From contig JAITSQ010000011.1 in the NCBI GenBank assembly GCA_031287685.1, positions 40,952-104,951 on the forward strand: 64,000 bases of DNA. The letters are read 5' to 3'. Both the position numbers and the translations under genes were made by a program. The DNA is from Clostridiales bacterium. Lineage in GTDB: Bacteria > Bacillota > Clostridia > Lachnospirales > WQUN01. Shown here in pieces: positions 8,703 through 17,800 of the stretch. Under the pieces are notes generated by a model. It was not told where the DNA came from. It did no database searches and was given only the letters and a program-made list of their open reading frames with translations. Positions within the stretch are counted from its first letter, which is position 1, and every line of letters starts with the position of its first letter.

Positions 8703-9686
8703 TTAACCCTCCTTTGTCAGAGCGGACAGTTTCTCCCACTCTTCCTCGTAAATTTTCTCGTAATCGACCTTGCGCTCCGTGAAGTTGGCGAATTTAGACT
8801 TTTTCCGCGTTTTTTCGGGCTTCAGGAGCTTATCCGCCGAGAAGCTCTCCTCAAGCCGCGCTATGTCCTCCCGCGAGGCGACGCCCGCCCTGCCCCACGT
8901 TTCGATCACCTTGTCGGCGTAGGCGAAGCTCGGCCTGCCGCAGTTGATTACGGTTTTGTCGCACGCCTCGAGGATTATCTCAAGAGGCAGGAGCTTCGTC
9001 CATTTTTCCATATACTCAATTTCCGCCGGGGCGAACGGGCCGCTCCGGCCGATGGCCTTAAAAATGGCGCGGTAGGTCTTGTCGAACGTGTCTATGTATT
9101 CGTCGGCCTGGGCGGCCGTTTTTATTCCGCGTTTCGACCAGTCCACCGCCACTGTCTCTATATAGTTTACGTTGTCGCGCCCCTGCTCCGCGCAATAGTC
9201 TATGAGCCGCCGGACGAGGGGCGGCTCCATACGCAGCCAGTCGAGCAGACCCACCAGCAGCTTCATATCCGTGTACCTCAGGACTTTGCCGAGCCGGCTT
9301 TCCGCGTATTTGAGTATTTCCCGCACCACGGGGCTGTTTTCGGCGTAATGGCCTATTTCTTCCGAAGTGTAGGAGGGCATTGCGGAAAGGGCCGCCGCGC
9401 CTTCGTCCGCGCCGTCGTTGTAAAAATCCAGAAACCCCTCTTTTTTAAGCGCGACAAGAGCGCGCTCCGCCTCCGCCGGGGAAAAGCCGAACTTTTTCAC
9501 GATTTCGGTCAGGCCGCACCGGAAGCCGCGCTGGGCGCAGCTCGCGGCGTATACGTAAATGACCGAGGCGGCGGGCGCGAGCTTCGGCATAACCCCGTCG
9601 ATAAAAGCGTTGGGGATATAAGTCCCCAGAAGCTCCTGGTTCGCCCGCAGGATTATTTCGGCGCCCATTCCCTCATTCCTTGTCAT
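8703..9686 (-). CDS. dnaD: DnaD domain replication initiation protein
   Basis: This 327-aa protein resembles Firmicute DnaD/DnaB primosome proteins. The N-terminal part (to about residue 85) looks winged-helix-like (GLTEIVKKFGFSPAEAERALVALKKEGFLDF). Two DnaD-type helical domains follow, with segments such as LKYAESRLGKVLRYTDMKLL and FKAIGRSGPFAPAEIEYMEKW. The ATG at 9686 overlaps the murC end by 14 bases and has a gggag site. An internal ATG at 9668 lacks good spacing. DnaD recruits the helicase loader to oriC and to restarted forks, and its neighbour is a loader-like ATPase. Confidence 0.85.
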   Translation of the reverse strand: MTRNEGMGAEIILRANQELLGTYIPNAFIDGVMPKLAPAASVIYVYAASCAQRGFRCGLTEIVKKFGFSPAEAERALVALKKEGFLDFYNDGADEGAAALSAMPSYTSEEIGHYAENSPVVREILKYAESRLGKVLRYTDMKLLVGLLDWLRMEPPLVRRLIDYCAEQGRDNVNYIETVAVDWSKRGIKTAAQADEYIDTFDKTYRAIFKAIGRSGPFAPAEIEYMEKWTKLLPLEIILEACDKTVINCGRPSFAYADKVIETWGRAGVASREDIARLEESFSADKLLKPEKTRKKSKFANFTERKVDYEKIYEEEWEKLSALTKEG

Positions 9687-11091
9687 CTAAGATTTTCTCC
9701 CCTATTTTATAAACGTCGCCCGCGCCCATGGTTATGAGCAAATCCCCCTCACGGAGGTTTTCGCGGTAATACCCGGCGGCTTCGCCGAAACTTTTTAAGT
9801 ACGCGGCGGGCCTGCCGGTTTTCGCCACGGCCGAAGCCAGCTCCCGGGACGAGGCTATGCCCGTGTCCCTCTCCCGCGCGGCGTAAATATCCACAAAAGC
9901 GGCTTCGTCCGCGTTTTCAAACGCGGCGGCGAATTCGTCAAAAAGGGCCGCCGTCCGCGTGTAGGTGTGCGGCTGAAACAGGCACAGAATCCGCTTCCAT
10001 CCGCCGCTCCGGGCGGCGGCGAGGGCCGTTCTGATTTCCGTGGGGTGGTGCGCGTAATCGTCCGCTATGACCGCGCCGCGGTAATTTCCCTTGATTTCAA
10101 AGCGGCGGGCGGGGTTTTCAAAATTCTCAAGCGAGAGGGCGGCGCGCTCCCGCGAGACCCCTATCGACGCGCACAGCGCGAACGCCGCCAGGGCGTTCTC
10201 AACATTATGCGCGCCGCCCGTTTTAAGACGGATTACGCGCGGCTCCTCTCCTTTCTCGCGGATTTCAAAACTCGCGCCGGAGGATCCGAACGCTATGTTT
10301 CCGGCGGAAAAATCGGCCTCAAAGCCCGAGTTCAAGCCCGGCCCGCCGTCAGCCTTAAAAGTAACCGCCCGCGCGGGGAGCCCGCTTACAAGCTCCGCCC
10401 AGCTGGGTATGGCCGCGTTTATGACGAGCGTATGCCCGGCGTTTTCGGCGTACCGGCGGAACGACCGCCTGATATGAGCCAAGTCCTTAAAATAGTCCAG
10501 GTGGTCCGCGTCTATATTCAGGATAGCCGAGTATTTCGGGTAAAAGCTGAGAAAACTGTCGCAATACTCGCAGGCCTCAAACACGAATAAATCCGGCCGC
10601 CCCACGCGGAAATTGCCGCCTATGGAGCGCATAACGCCGCCCACGGAGATTGTCGGGTCCCGCCCGTCGTCAAGCAGGATTTGCGCCGTCATAGACGTGG
10701 TGGTGGTTTTGCCGTGCATACCGGCTATTCCGATGCTGTTTTCGTACCAAGAGGCCATTTTGCCGAGCACCGGCGCGCGCTCCAGAATCGGCAGGCCGAG
10801 CGCGCGCGCCTTAACCATCTCCGGGTTGTCGGGCTTCACCGCCGCCGTGTTGACCACAAGGCCGATTTTCCCCGCGCCGATTTTGTCTAAATTCCCCGCG
10901 TCGTGGCCGATAAAGACGGGCACGCCAAGCCGCCGGAGCATAGAGACCTGCTCCCCCTCGGCCATATCGCTTCCCGCCACGGAAAAGCCGCGGCTTTTCA
11001 GGATTTCCGCCATGCTACTCATAGAAATCCCGCCGACGCCTATAAAGTACACGTATTTGCCGCTTCCCGGCAGTTCCTCAAACGTATCCAT
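9673..11091 (-). CDS. murC: UDP-N-acetylmuramate--L-alanine ligase
   Basis: This 472-aa cytoplasmic ligase adds the first amino acid of the peptidoglycan stem peptide. Visible motifs are the N-terminal Rossmann GVGGISMSSMAEIL, the ATP loop GMHGKTTTTSM, NIDADHLDYF, and DDYAHHPTEIRTAL with LFQPHTYTR near the C-terminus. I chose the ATG at 11091 because a caaggag site lies about 5 bases upstream; an in-frame ATG at 11109 would overlap that site. It is the first gene of a four-gene minus-strand operon. Confidence 0.95.
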   Translation of the reverse strand: MDTFEELPGSGKYVYFIGVGGISMSSMAEILKSRGFSVAGSDMAEGEQVSMLRRLGVPVFIGHDAGNLDKIGAGKIGLVVNTAAVKPDNPEMVKARALGLPILERAPVLGKMASWYENSIGIAGMHGKTTTTSMTAQILLDDGRDPTISVGGVMRSIGGNFRVGRPDLFVFEACEYCDSFLSFYPKYSAILNIDADHLDYFKDLAHIRRSFRRYAENAGHTLVINAAIPSWAELVSGLPARAVTFKADGGPGLNSGFEADFSAGNIAFGSSGASFEIREKGEEPRVIRLKTGGAHNVENALAAFALCASIGVSRERAALSLENFENPARRFEIKGNYRGAVIADDYAHHPTEIRTALAAARSGGWKRILCLFQPHTYTRTAALFDEFAAAFENADEAAFVDIYAARERDTGIASSRELASAVAKTGRPAAYLKSFGEAAGYYRENLREGDLLITMGAGDVYKIGEKILDDKE

Positions 11092-11109
11092 AAAAACTCC
11101 TTGATTCAT

Positions 11110-11335
11110 AGATTACCATAATTATAACACAAAAAAATATTTTATAAAACTCGTAAATTCTTATTGTAAAATTTCGCTTTTTGTTTTATCATAGAAGTAT
11201 ATTACTTTTTCGTTACATTAAGAGGAGGCGGAGGGAATATACTTAAATTTAAATGAAGCACAGCAAAAACCTTCGCTATATAAGGCATTACGCATTATTT
11301 AATATATACCATTAACCAAAGGGCAGGTGGAATTT
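11110..11335. promoter_or_regulatory. Divergent promoter region of murC and glgC
   Basis: This AT-rich stretch lies between divergent genes. On the plus strand TTGTAA (11164-11169), a 17-base spacer and TATCAT (11187-11192) make a plausible glgC promoter with a leader of about 140 bases. On the minus strand a perfect TATAAT covers 11121-11126 with no good -35 and would give murC a short leader. I recognise no riboswitch. Confidence 0.5.
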
Positions 11336-12613
11336 ATGCGAAAGAAAGAAATGATTGGTATGCTTCTGGCTGGCGGCCAGGGCAGCCGGCTTGGCGTACT
11401 TACGGCCGAAAAGGCCAAGCCGGCCGTTTATTTCGGCGGAAAGTACAAGATTATCGACTTTCCGCTGAGCAACTGCGTCAACTCCGGCGTAGACACTATC
11501 GGGGTCTTGACTCAGTATCAGCCGCTGTCTCTGCATAAGCACGTGGGCATAGGCATTCCGTGGGATCTGGACCGGCGCAGCGGCGGCGTGACTATGCTTT
11601 CCCCGCACGTAAAGGGTGAAACCGGCGAGTGGTATTCCGGCACGGCCAACGCCATTTACCAGAATATCCAGTTTATAGACGCGTATGACCCGGAGTACGT
11701 CCTCGTTCTCGGTACCGACCATATATATAAAATGGACTATTCCGCGATGCTTGACTTTCATAAGGCGAACAACTGCGTGGCCACAATCGCGGTTATGGAG
11801 GTAAGCAGGGACGAAGCCACGCGTATGGGCATTATGAACGCGGACGCCAACGACAAAGTGTATGAGTTCGAGGAGAAACCCAAGAACCCCAAGAGCAACC
11901 TGGCTTCTATGGGCATATACATTTTCACCTGGAAAACTTTGCGCGAAGCCCTGATTAAGGACAACCCGATTCACCACGACAGCGACTTCGGCAAGCACAT
12001 TATCCCGATGATTCTTGAATCCGGCGAAAATATGTACGCCTACCGCTACAACGCCTACTGGCGGGACGTAGGCACAATCGAAGCGTATTGGGACACGAAT
12101 ATGGAGCTTGTCAAAACCGTGCCGGCGTTTAACCTCTACGACGATTTCTGCAAGATTTATACGCAGGAGGAGCACCAGCCCCCGATGTACACCGGGCCGG
12201 ACTCGGAGGTGACGGCCTCTCTCGTCTCCTGCGGGTGCGAAATTTACGGCGCCGTGCATAACTGCGTCCTCGGGCCGGACGTCATAGTCGGCGAAGGCTC
12301 CGTCGTCCGGGAGTCTATCATCATGCCCGGCTGTAAAATCGGCAAGAATTGCAAACTTGACCGCGTAATTATCGACAGCTCCGCCGAAATCGGCGACGGC
12401 GTGACGATGGGCGGGGGCGAAAACACGCCCAACGCGGATAAGCCTAACGTATATTTTACCGGAATTACGGTAATCGCCGAGGAAACGGTGGTTCCCGGGG
12501 GCCTCACAATCGGCAAAAACTGCGTGATTCAGGGCAGGACCGAGGCTTCGATGTATCCCGGCGGCGAGCTTAAGAGCGGCGGGTCCGTAATTGTGGAAGG
12601 GGTGGAATTATGA
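11336..12613 (+). CDS. glgC: Glucose-1-phosphate adenylyltransferase (ADP-glucose pyrophosphorylase)
   Basis: This 425-aa enzyme makes ADP-glucose from glucose-1-phosphate and ATP, the committed step of bacterial glycogen synthesis. The N-terminal nucleotidyltransferase signature [14 protein letters not shown] is present, as are [24 protein letters not shown]-like [35 protein letters not shown] and [12 protein letters not shown]. The C-terminal third is a left-handed beta-helix with hexapeptide-like turns. The ATG at 11336 has an aggtgg site 5 bases upstream; an earlier GTG at 11327 lies in that site. The stop overlaps the glgD start. Confidence 0.96.
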   Translation: MRKKEMIGMLLAGGQGSRLGVLTAEKAKPAVYFGGKYKIIDFPLSNCVNSGVDTIGVLTQYQPLSLHKHVGIGIPWDLDRRSGGVTMLSPHVKGETGEWYSGTANAIYQNIQFIDAYDPEYVLVLGTDHIYKMDYSAMLDFHKANNCVATIAVMEVSRDEATRMGIMNADANDKVYEFEEKPKNPKSNLASMGIYIFTWKTLREALIKDNPIHHDSDFGKHIIPMILESGENMYAYRYNAYWRDVGTIEAYWDTNMELVKTVPAFNLYDDFCKIYTQEEHQPPMYTGPDSEVTASLVSCGCEIYGAVHNCVLGPDVIVGEGSVVRESIIMPGCKIGKNCKLDRVIIDSSAEIGDGVTMGGGENTPNADKPNVYFTGITVIAEETVVPGGLTIGKNCVIQGRTEASMYPGGELKSGGSVIVEGVEL

Positions 12614-13725
12614 AAGCAGTCGGTATAATTCTGGCGGGCGGCAACAACGAGCGCCTTGGCGATTTGACGCTTCTGCGCGCCACGGCGGCTATGCCCATAG
12701 GCAGCTGCTACCGCACTATAGACTTTACCATAAGCAATATGTCAAACTCAGGCATAAGCAAGGTGGCGGTCATAACCCAGTATAACTCCCGGAGTCTGCA
12801 CGACCATTTATCCTCCGCCAAATGGTGGGATTTGGGGCGCAAGCAGGGAGGGCTGTTTGTGTTTACGCCGTTTATTTCGTCGGATAACTCCTTCTGGTTC
12901 CGCGGGACGGCCGACTCGATTTATCAGAACCTCTCCTTTCTGCGCCGGAGCAACGAGCCTTACGTGGTCCTGACCTCCGGAGACACCGTGTATAAAATGG
13001 ATTACAACAAAGTAATCGAGGCTCACATTAAAAAAGGTTCGGACATCACCGTGGTCAGCCGCCATATGGAGCCTGAATTTGATTTGCGCCTGTACGGCGT
13101 TATGGAGACAGACGGGGATGGGCGCGTCCTTGATTTTGACGAGAAGCCGCTGGAGCCGGCCGGCAACTTGGTTTCGCTCGGGGTTTACGTTATTTCGCGT
13201 TCGCTTCTGGTGAAGCTGCTCGAGACGGTTATCGCCGAAGGGCGCTACGACTTCGTGCGCGACGTTATCTGCCGCTACCGCAAGAAGCTGAAAATCCAGT
13301 CTTATAACTTCGACGGAGGATACTGGCGGGCCATCAATTCCGTAAAGGCGTATTATAACGTCAATATGGATTTTCTTAAAAAAGAAGTCCGGGACATATT
13401 TTTCAAGACGGAGCCGTACATTGAAACCAAGCCGAAAGACGAGCCGCCCGCGAAACTCAACAGCGGCGCGCACCTCCGCAACGCCCTTGTGGGCAGCGGC
13501 TGTATAATCAACGGTACGGTTGAAAACTCCGTGCTCTTCCGAAAAATCACCTCCAACGACAACACGGTTATCCGCGGCTCAATTATTATGGAGGGCTGCC
13601 TTATCGGCAAGGATTGCGTGATTGAAAACGCCGTGCTGGACAAAGAGGTTATACTCGGCGACGGGAAGCATATCATCGGCTCCCCGGATAAGCCGATGAT
13701 TGTAAGAAAGGGCAGCGTCCTGTAA
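12610..13725 (+). CDS. glgD: Glucose-1-phosphate adenylyltransferase subunit GlgD
   Basis: This 371-aa paralogue of GlgC overlaps its stop by four bases (ATGA). The signature loop is altered ([14 protein letters not shown]) and several catalytic motifs are relaxed, as usual in GlgD. In Bacilli and Clostridia GlgD is regarded as the partner that stabilises or activates GlgC rather than a full enzyme. The N-terminal nucleotidyltransferase fold and C-terminal beta-helix are both complete. No other glycogen genes follow; the downstream sequence is a repeat element. Confidence 0.94.
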   Translation: MKAVGIILAGGNNERLGDLTLLRATAAMPIGSCYRTIDFTISNMSNSGISKVAVITQYNSRSLHDHLSSAKWWDLGRKQGGLFVFTPFISSDNSFWFRGTADSIYQNLSFLRRSNEPYVVLTSGDTVYKMDYNKVIEAHIKKGSDITVVSRHMEPEFDLRLYGVMETDGDGRVLDFDEKPLEPAGNLVSLGVYVISRSLLVKLLETVIAEGRYDFVRDVICRYRKKLKIQSYNFDGGYWRAINSVKAYYNVNMDFLKKEVRDIFFKTEPYIETKPKDEPPAKLNSGAHLRNALVGSGCIINGTVENSVLFRKITSNDNTVIRGSIIMEGCLIGKDCVIENAVLDKEVILGDGKHIIGSPDKPMIVRKGSVL

Positions 13726-13767
13726 CGGCGGGCCTTGTTTGGGTTGGTTCACGTTCCTTGCTTGTTA

Positions 13768-13972
13768 TAGCCGTTCAACTTGAAAACAGGCTTTAAGCGT
13801 CGCCCGAAACGCGCCTAATATCGGTGTTTTTTGGCGGTTCCCCGCGTTTGTTTTCGCTATTTTGGCTTCGCCAAAAAGCTGTCGCAAACGCTCGTGCCTC
13901 CGCCAAAAAGCCACCTTCCTGCCGCGCGTTTCGTTCTCGCTTTCAGCCTTTTTCAAGTAAGAACGGCTGTAT
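13768..13972. mobile_element. MITE-like element, TIR type TATAGCCGTTC
   Basis: The ends are imperfect inverted repeats: TAGCCGTTCAACTTGAAAA on the left and, read in complement, TACAGCCGTTCTTACTTG on the right. Between them lies an inverted copy of the hairpin cassette (13820-13921) with an enlarged loop. It encodes no protein. The terminal sequence differs from the GCAATT-type elements elsewhere in the window, but the shared cassette links them. Confidence 0.6.
13820..13921 (-). repeat. Hairpin cassette with enlarged loop
   Basis: On the plus strand it reads TCGGTGTTTTTTGGCGG, then about 65 bases including an inner palindrome (TTTTGGC/GCCAAAA), then CCGCCAAAAAGCCACCTTC. The flanks are the reverse complement of the cassette's usual flanks. 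Confidence 0.6.
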
Positions 13973-14060
13973 CGAAAAGAAATCTCAATACCCTCTTGCG
14001 TTTCCGCTCGAAACTTGTTAAAATAATGTTAAGTAAATTTTGCGGTTCGTACTGCGCGGC

Positions 14061-14648
14061 TTACACCGCCGTTCCAATCGTCCGATACGCGGCGTTCTTA
14101 TCGTCTTGGGCGACTCCGAGATACCGCTTCGTGACGGTGAGGGAGGAATGGTTGTAAATCTCGGTAATCACGGCGGGAGAGACCCCGTTTTTCCAAGCGT
14201 GATAACCGAAGGTCTTGCGCAGGGAGTGGCACGAAACTCGGGCGGCGGCCTTAATTTCAGCGGCGGCGGCGTTTACCACGCGCCAGGCCTGAACGCGGGA
14301 AATAGGCCTCCCTTCGGGAGACGCGCCGCTTTTGCGGCTCTTGAACAAAAAGCCCGCTTGAGAGGTTCGCGAGACGAAAAGCTCAATCGCGGCGGCGGCT
14401 TTTTTATTCAGGGCTATGATTTTGGTTTTGCCGGTTTTCCCCTCCTTAACGGAGATGGATTTGCGGGCGCGGCGGCTTTCCGCGTCGTATACGTCGGAAA
14501 CGCGCAGCCGCAGGAGGTCGCTTATCCGCAGGGCGGTGTGTATGCCCAGCGTGATTAGGAGATAACCCCGCAGGTCCTCCTTTTTGAGGAAATAATCGGT
14601 CAAAGCCTTGATTTCCGCCTTGTCGCGGATAGGTTCAGCGGTTTTCAT
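14061..14648 (-). CDS. Short tyrosine recombinase (FimB/RecV-sized site-specific integrase)
   Basis: This 195-aa protein is essentially the catalytic domain of a tyrosine recombinase, without the usual long N-terminal arm- and core-binding domain. The active site is complete: R41 (TALRISDLLRLR), a Lys in KEGKTGKT (about 69-74), H141-S-L-R144 (CHSLRKTFG), H167 (YNHSSLT) and the nucleophile Y176 (KRYLGV). The size matches DNA-inversion enzymes such as FimB/FimE. I chose the ATG at 14648, with aggag about 10 bases upstream; the frame stays open to 14696, but that stretch lies in the palindromic site. It diverges from a giant surface protein gene across a region with two inverted core-like sites. 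Confidence 0.88.
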   Translation of the reverse strand: MKTAEPIRDKAEIKALTDYFLKKEDLRGYLLITLGIHTALRISDLLRLRVSDVYDAESRRARKSISVKEGKTGKTKIIALNKKAAAAIELFVSRTSQAGFLFKSRKSGASPEGRPISRVQAWRVVNAAAAEIKAAARVSCHSLRKTFGYHAWKNGVSPAVITEIYNHSSLTVTKRYLGVAQDDKNAAYRTIGTAV

Positions 14649-14678
14649 AGAACGGTCGCTCCTCTTTATTAAGGGTTT

Positions 14679-14706
14679 ATGTAACACATTATACATTGTG
14701 TTACAT
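14679..14706 (+). promoter_or_regulatory. Candidate recombinase core site 1 (or operator)
   Basis: Two perfect 10-base inverted arms, ATGTAACACA and TGTGTTACAT, flank the asymmetric 8-base spacer TTATACAT. This is the arm-spacer-arm layout of tyrosine recombinase core sites. The spacer also contains a minus-strand TATAAT that could be the recombinase gene's -10. The site lies 31 bases upstream of the recombinase ATG. Confidence 0.65.
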
Positions 14707-14760
14707 TCACTGCGCGTAAAATCCTTTGTTGTTGCGAAGCCTTATAAAAAGTTAAGACAC

Positions 14761-14798
14761 GCCCTCTCGCGCCGCCCCTCGGGAGGGCTTATTTTTTC
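14761..14798 (+). terminator. Terminator-like hairpin inside the putative invertible segment
   Basis: GCCCTC (14761-14766) pairs with GAGGGC (14783-14788), with an alternative inner GCCC/GGGC stem, followed by TTATTTTTT. In the present orientation it points toward the surface-protein gene. If the segment flips, it would point toward the recombinase gene. Confidence 0.5.
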
Positions 14799-14828
14799 GC
14801 GCATAAAACGGACAAAATGTAACACAAT

Positions 14829-14856
14829 GTGTAACACAATGTATAATCTGTTACAT
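14829..14856 (-). promoter_or_regulatory. Candidate recombinase core site 2 (inverted copy)
   Basis: In reverse complement this reads ATGTAACAGA, spacer TTATACAT, TGTGTTACAC: the same 8-base spacer as site 1, in the opposite direction, and arms differing at two positions. On the plus strand the spacer provides TATAAT (14842-14847), 17 bases after GTAACA (14819-14824). An additional half-arm ATGTAACACA lies at 14817-14826. The surface-protein RBS and ATG follow directly. Confidence 0.65.
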
Positions 14857-14883
14857 TCGCCATAACAAGGAGGTTATTTTAGA

Positions 14884-17800
14884 ATGAAAAACCGCAAGGG
14901 GATTTTCTACGAGTGGAACAACAAACACGGAGATAAGCCGAAAATCGTAATCAAAAAGAAAGCGGTAATCACGGCGGCTTCCCTGCTTATTGTTTTGGGG
15001 GCGCTGGCGGGTTCGTTTTTGGGGCTCGCGCGGCTTCCCTGGGAAGCGTCGGCGGACCCCGCGCCTCTCAAAATAACGCTTCACGACGGAGAGGGAAACA
15101 ATAGGCCGAAGCTCGAGCCGGGGGACCCGTATGAGGAAAACAGCGCCACTCCGCGCCAATGGTTATCAAGGGCCAGTCTGACGTATAGCGACCACCTTCC
15201 GAACGACGTTTATTTGACGGTGAAAGCGGCGAACATCGCGGATTGGAACGACGCGGCGAATTATTACAAAATGAACGTCAATTATGACGACGCGGCGTTT
15301 AAGTTGTCGCCTGACGATGATAAATTCACGCCAAACTCGGAGACCCTGGACGGCGGTAAATTTATCGCCAACGTCGCGGATATGGGCGATCCAGACATCG
15401 ACGACGACGGGTATGTTGAGGTTGAGTGGGGAACGCCTGACGGCGGTACTATTAACCCGGCCGGCACAGAAAAACTTAAACTGAAAGGCAAAGACCTTTT
15501 CACGCTTCACTTTGTCTTGAAGCCCGACGCGCCCGCGGGCAATTACGACTTCCGTGTGGACATCGTGAGCGCGACGACGGTGGCGTTCGCGCCTTCCTTC
15601 GGGCCGGTGACGGTTTACGCTGACGACCTCCCGACGGACCTCGGCGAACAGGCGGAGGTTATACCCGAGGCGGAAGCCATAACCGAGCCGGAGGAAGAAA
15701 TTGCGCCCGAGGACGAGGCGGAAGCCATAACCGAGCCGGAGGAGGAAATTACGTCCGAGGGCGAGGCGGAAGCCATAACCGAGCCGGAGGAGGAAACCAC
15801 GTCCGGGGGCGAGGCGGAAGCCCTGACCGGAGACGGGGAGGAAGACGGCGGCGCTGGCGGCTCTATGCCGGTCAGGCCCTACGCGCTGATACTACCGGAG
15901 CCAACGCCGGGTCCGATAGAGACGAGTGACTTGGTCGCTCCGAATAGCCCCGGCGCAAGCGCCGCAATCAAAGTTGAGCGCAACCTTTATGTAAAAACCC
16001 CGCCGAAAGCGGACCCGGCGACCTACGGCATGGGCCTCGCCAACACGACCGACGGCCGCAGCATAACCATAGGGACGGACGCGGATATGCTCGCGGACGA
16101 CGCGACCGCCGCGGGGGAGGTAGTCGATTCGAACGGCGACCCTGTTATCGGCTCGTGGAAATGGCGCCCCGTGAAGAACGCGAACGGAGATGGGCCCGGC
16201 AAACTCTATCCGCCCGTCGGCTGGGACGGGAGCGAAGCCTTGTACTGCGCCGGCCCGGTTGAGGGCAGCAGCAAGGAATACTATTACGCTTTCTTTACGG
16301 CGGACAGCGGGACCTACAGCAACGACACAAAGGTCGTGTCGAAAGTAACTAAGAACACCATCAGCCCGAGGCCGGTTGAGCTGACTATGCCCGACAAATC
16401 GTTCGATTACGGGGATTTTATAGAAGCGGAGGACTTGGAGAATATAACTCTCTCCAAGCCGACCACGGGCGCGTGGAATACGCGCGTGGTGGGGGACGAC
16501 AGTTTTCCGGCTCGCCCGCTCTCGCTTGTGTCTGCCGGAGGGTATATCAAAACGCAACCGGACCCGGCTGACGGCGGCGCCGAAAAGCAGCGCGTGACTG
16601 GGGCCGTCGGCGGTTATCCCGCTGGTTTGACGGCGGCTGCGGACAGTTATAACTATGACCCGGACACCGGAGCTATAATCGGGTCAAACTCGGGGACGCA
16701 GTACCCTAACTACGTGTTCACCGTCAAGCCCGCGAAACTCACGATAATCCAGGCGGCTCCCGCCATCGAAGGCCTTACCCTTGAGCTTCTGGACGGGAGC
16801 GGTGAGGTAATCCCCGATACAGAATACGGCTCGCTGAGGGTGGGCGCGACGGGGCTTAAAGTTAAAGTTGCAGGCGACCCGAACTACGACAATACGGTGG
16901 ACGCGGATACGCCCGGTACGTACAGCTATACCCGGACCCCGGCGGGCTTGAATATCAACGCCGGTACCGGCGCGATTAACAGTATCAATAAGGCGGGGAT
17001 ATACACAATCACCGTGACGCGGACGTCCGACGGGTATAACGGCGGAAGCGGCAACTACAACGGCGAGATTGCAGGCGCGATTACAATCACCGTGTCCGAA
17101 GACATCGGCTTGACCATTAAGGCGCACGAAACCGCGCAGATGAACCACGGTAAGTACGAAGTCACGCCGGAGCCGGTGAGCGGCGAGAACGAATGGAACG
17201 TAATCGTTTACGGGACCAATGCGCGCGCGGGGTTAGGCGGCACGCCTCTGGCTGCTGATAGCGAATACGTCGGCGTGCAGGTGTCTGTGGACGGCGCGGC
17301 CAACCTTTGGCCGCCCGCGGCGGCGAATAAGTGGGTTGTGAGCTATGACGGCGGCGGCCATTGGAAAGCGCTCAGCGGAGCGTTCAACGCGGCCGACCAC
17401 CCGTACACGGGCAATCAGCCCGCGTCGGACATGGAGTCCGTCACGTTTTGGCTCGCGCCGGGCGACGCGGGGCTGAAGCCTATTGTGTTAGGAAAGGGAT
17501 TTAACGCCGTTGACGATACCGTCAGCCCCTATAACCAATGCGTCCTGAACATCAAGTATGTCCCGTATGGGTATCGCGAGGTGGTTGAGAAATCAAACGA
17601 CGCCGGAATGGGCAGTATCACTCCGAGCGGCGCGCTGACAACGACTAAGGTTGCGGCGGCGGGAACCGCGCTTAACCCGAAAGCGGTTCCGGAAGCCGGC
17701 TATGATATCGACTATTATAGCTTCAGAGAACCGGCTGGCGCTGGCTCCGGCGCAACTAACGCGGTTTCGGCGGGCAAGACGCGCTATACTCCCGCCGATA

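Larger units (their letters stand above)
13726..14060. other. Gene-free stretch between glgD and the recombinase gene
   Basis: This 335-base interval contains the 13768-13972 inverted-repeat element and no convincing gene. No clear terminator for glgD or for the convergent recombinase gene is visible outside the element, so its hairpin may serve that purpose. Confidence 0.6.

Noticed and set aside
14061..14648. Phage or ICE integrase
   Set aside because: No phage, relaxase or conjugation genes and no tRNA attachment site are near; the protein is only the catalytic domain and sits beside inverted core-like sites and a surface gene.
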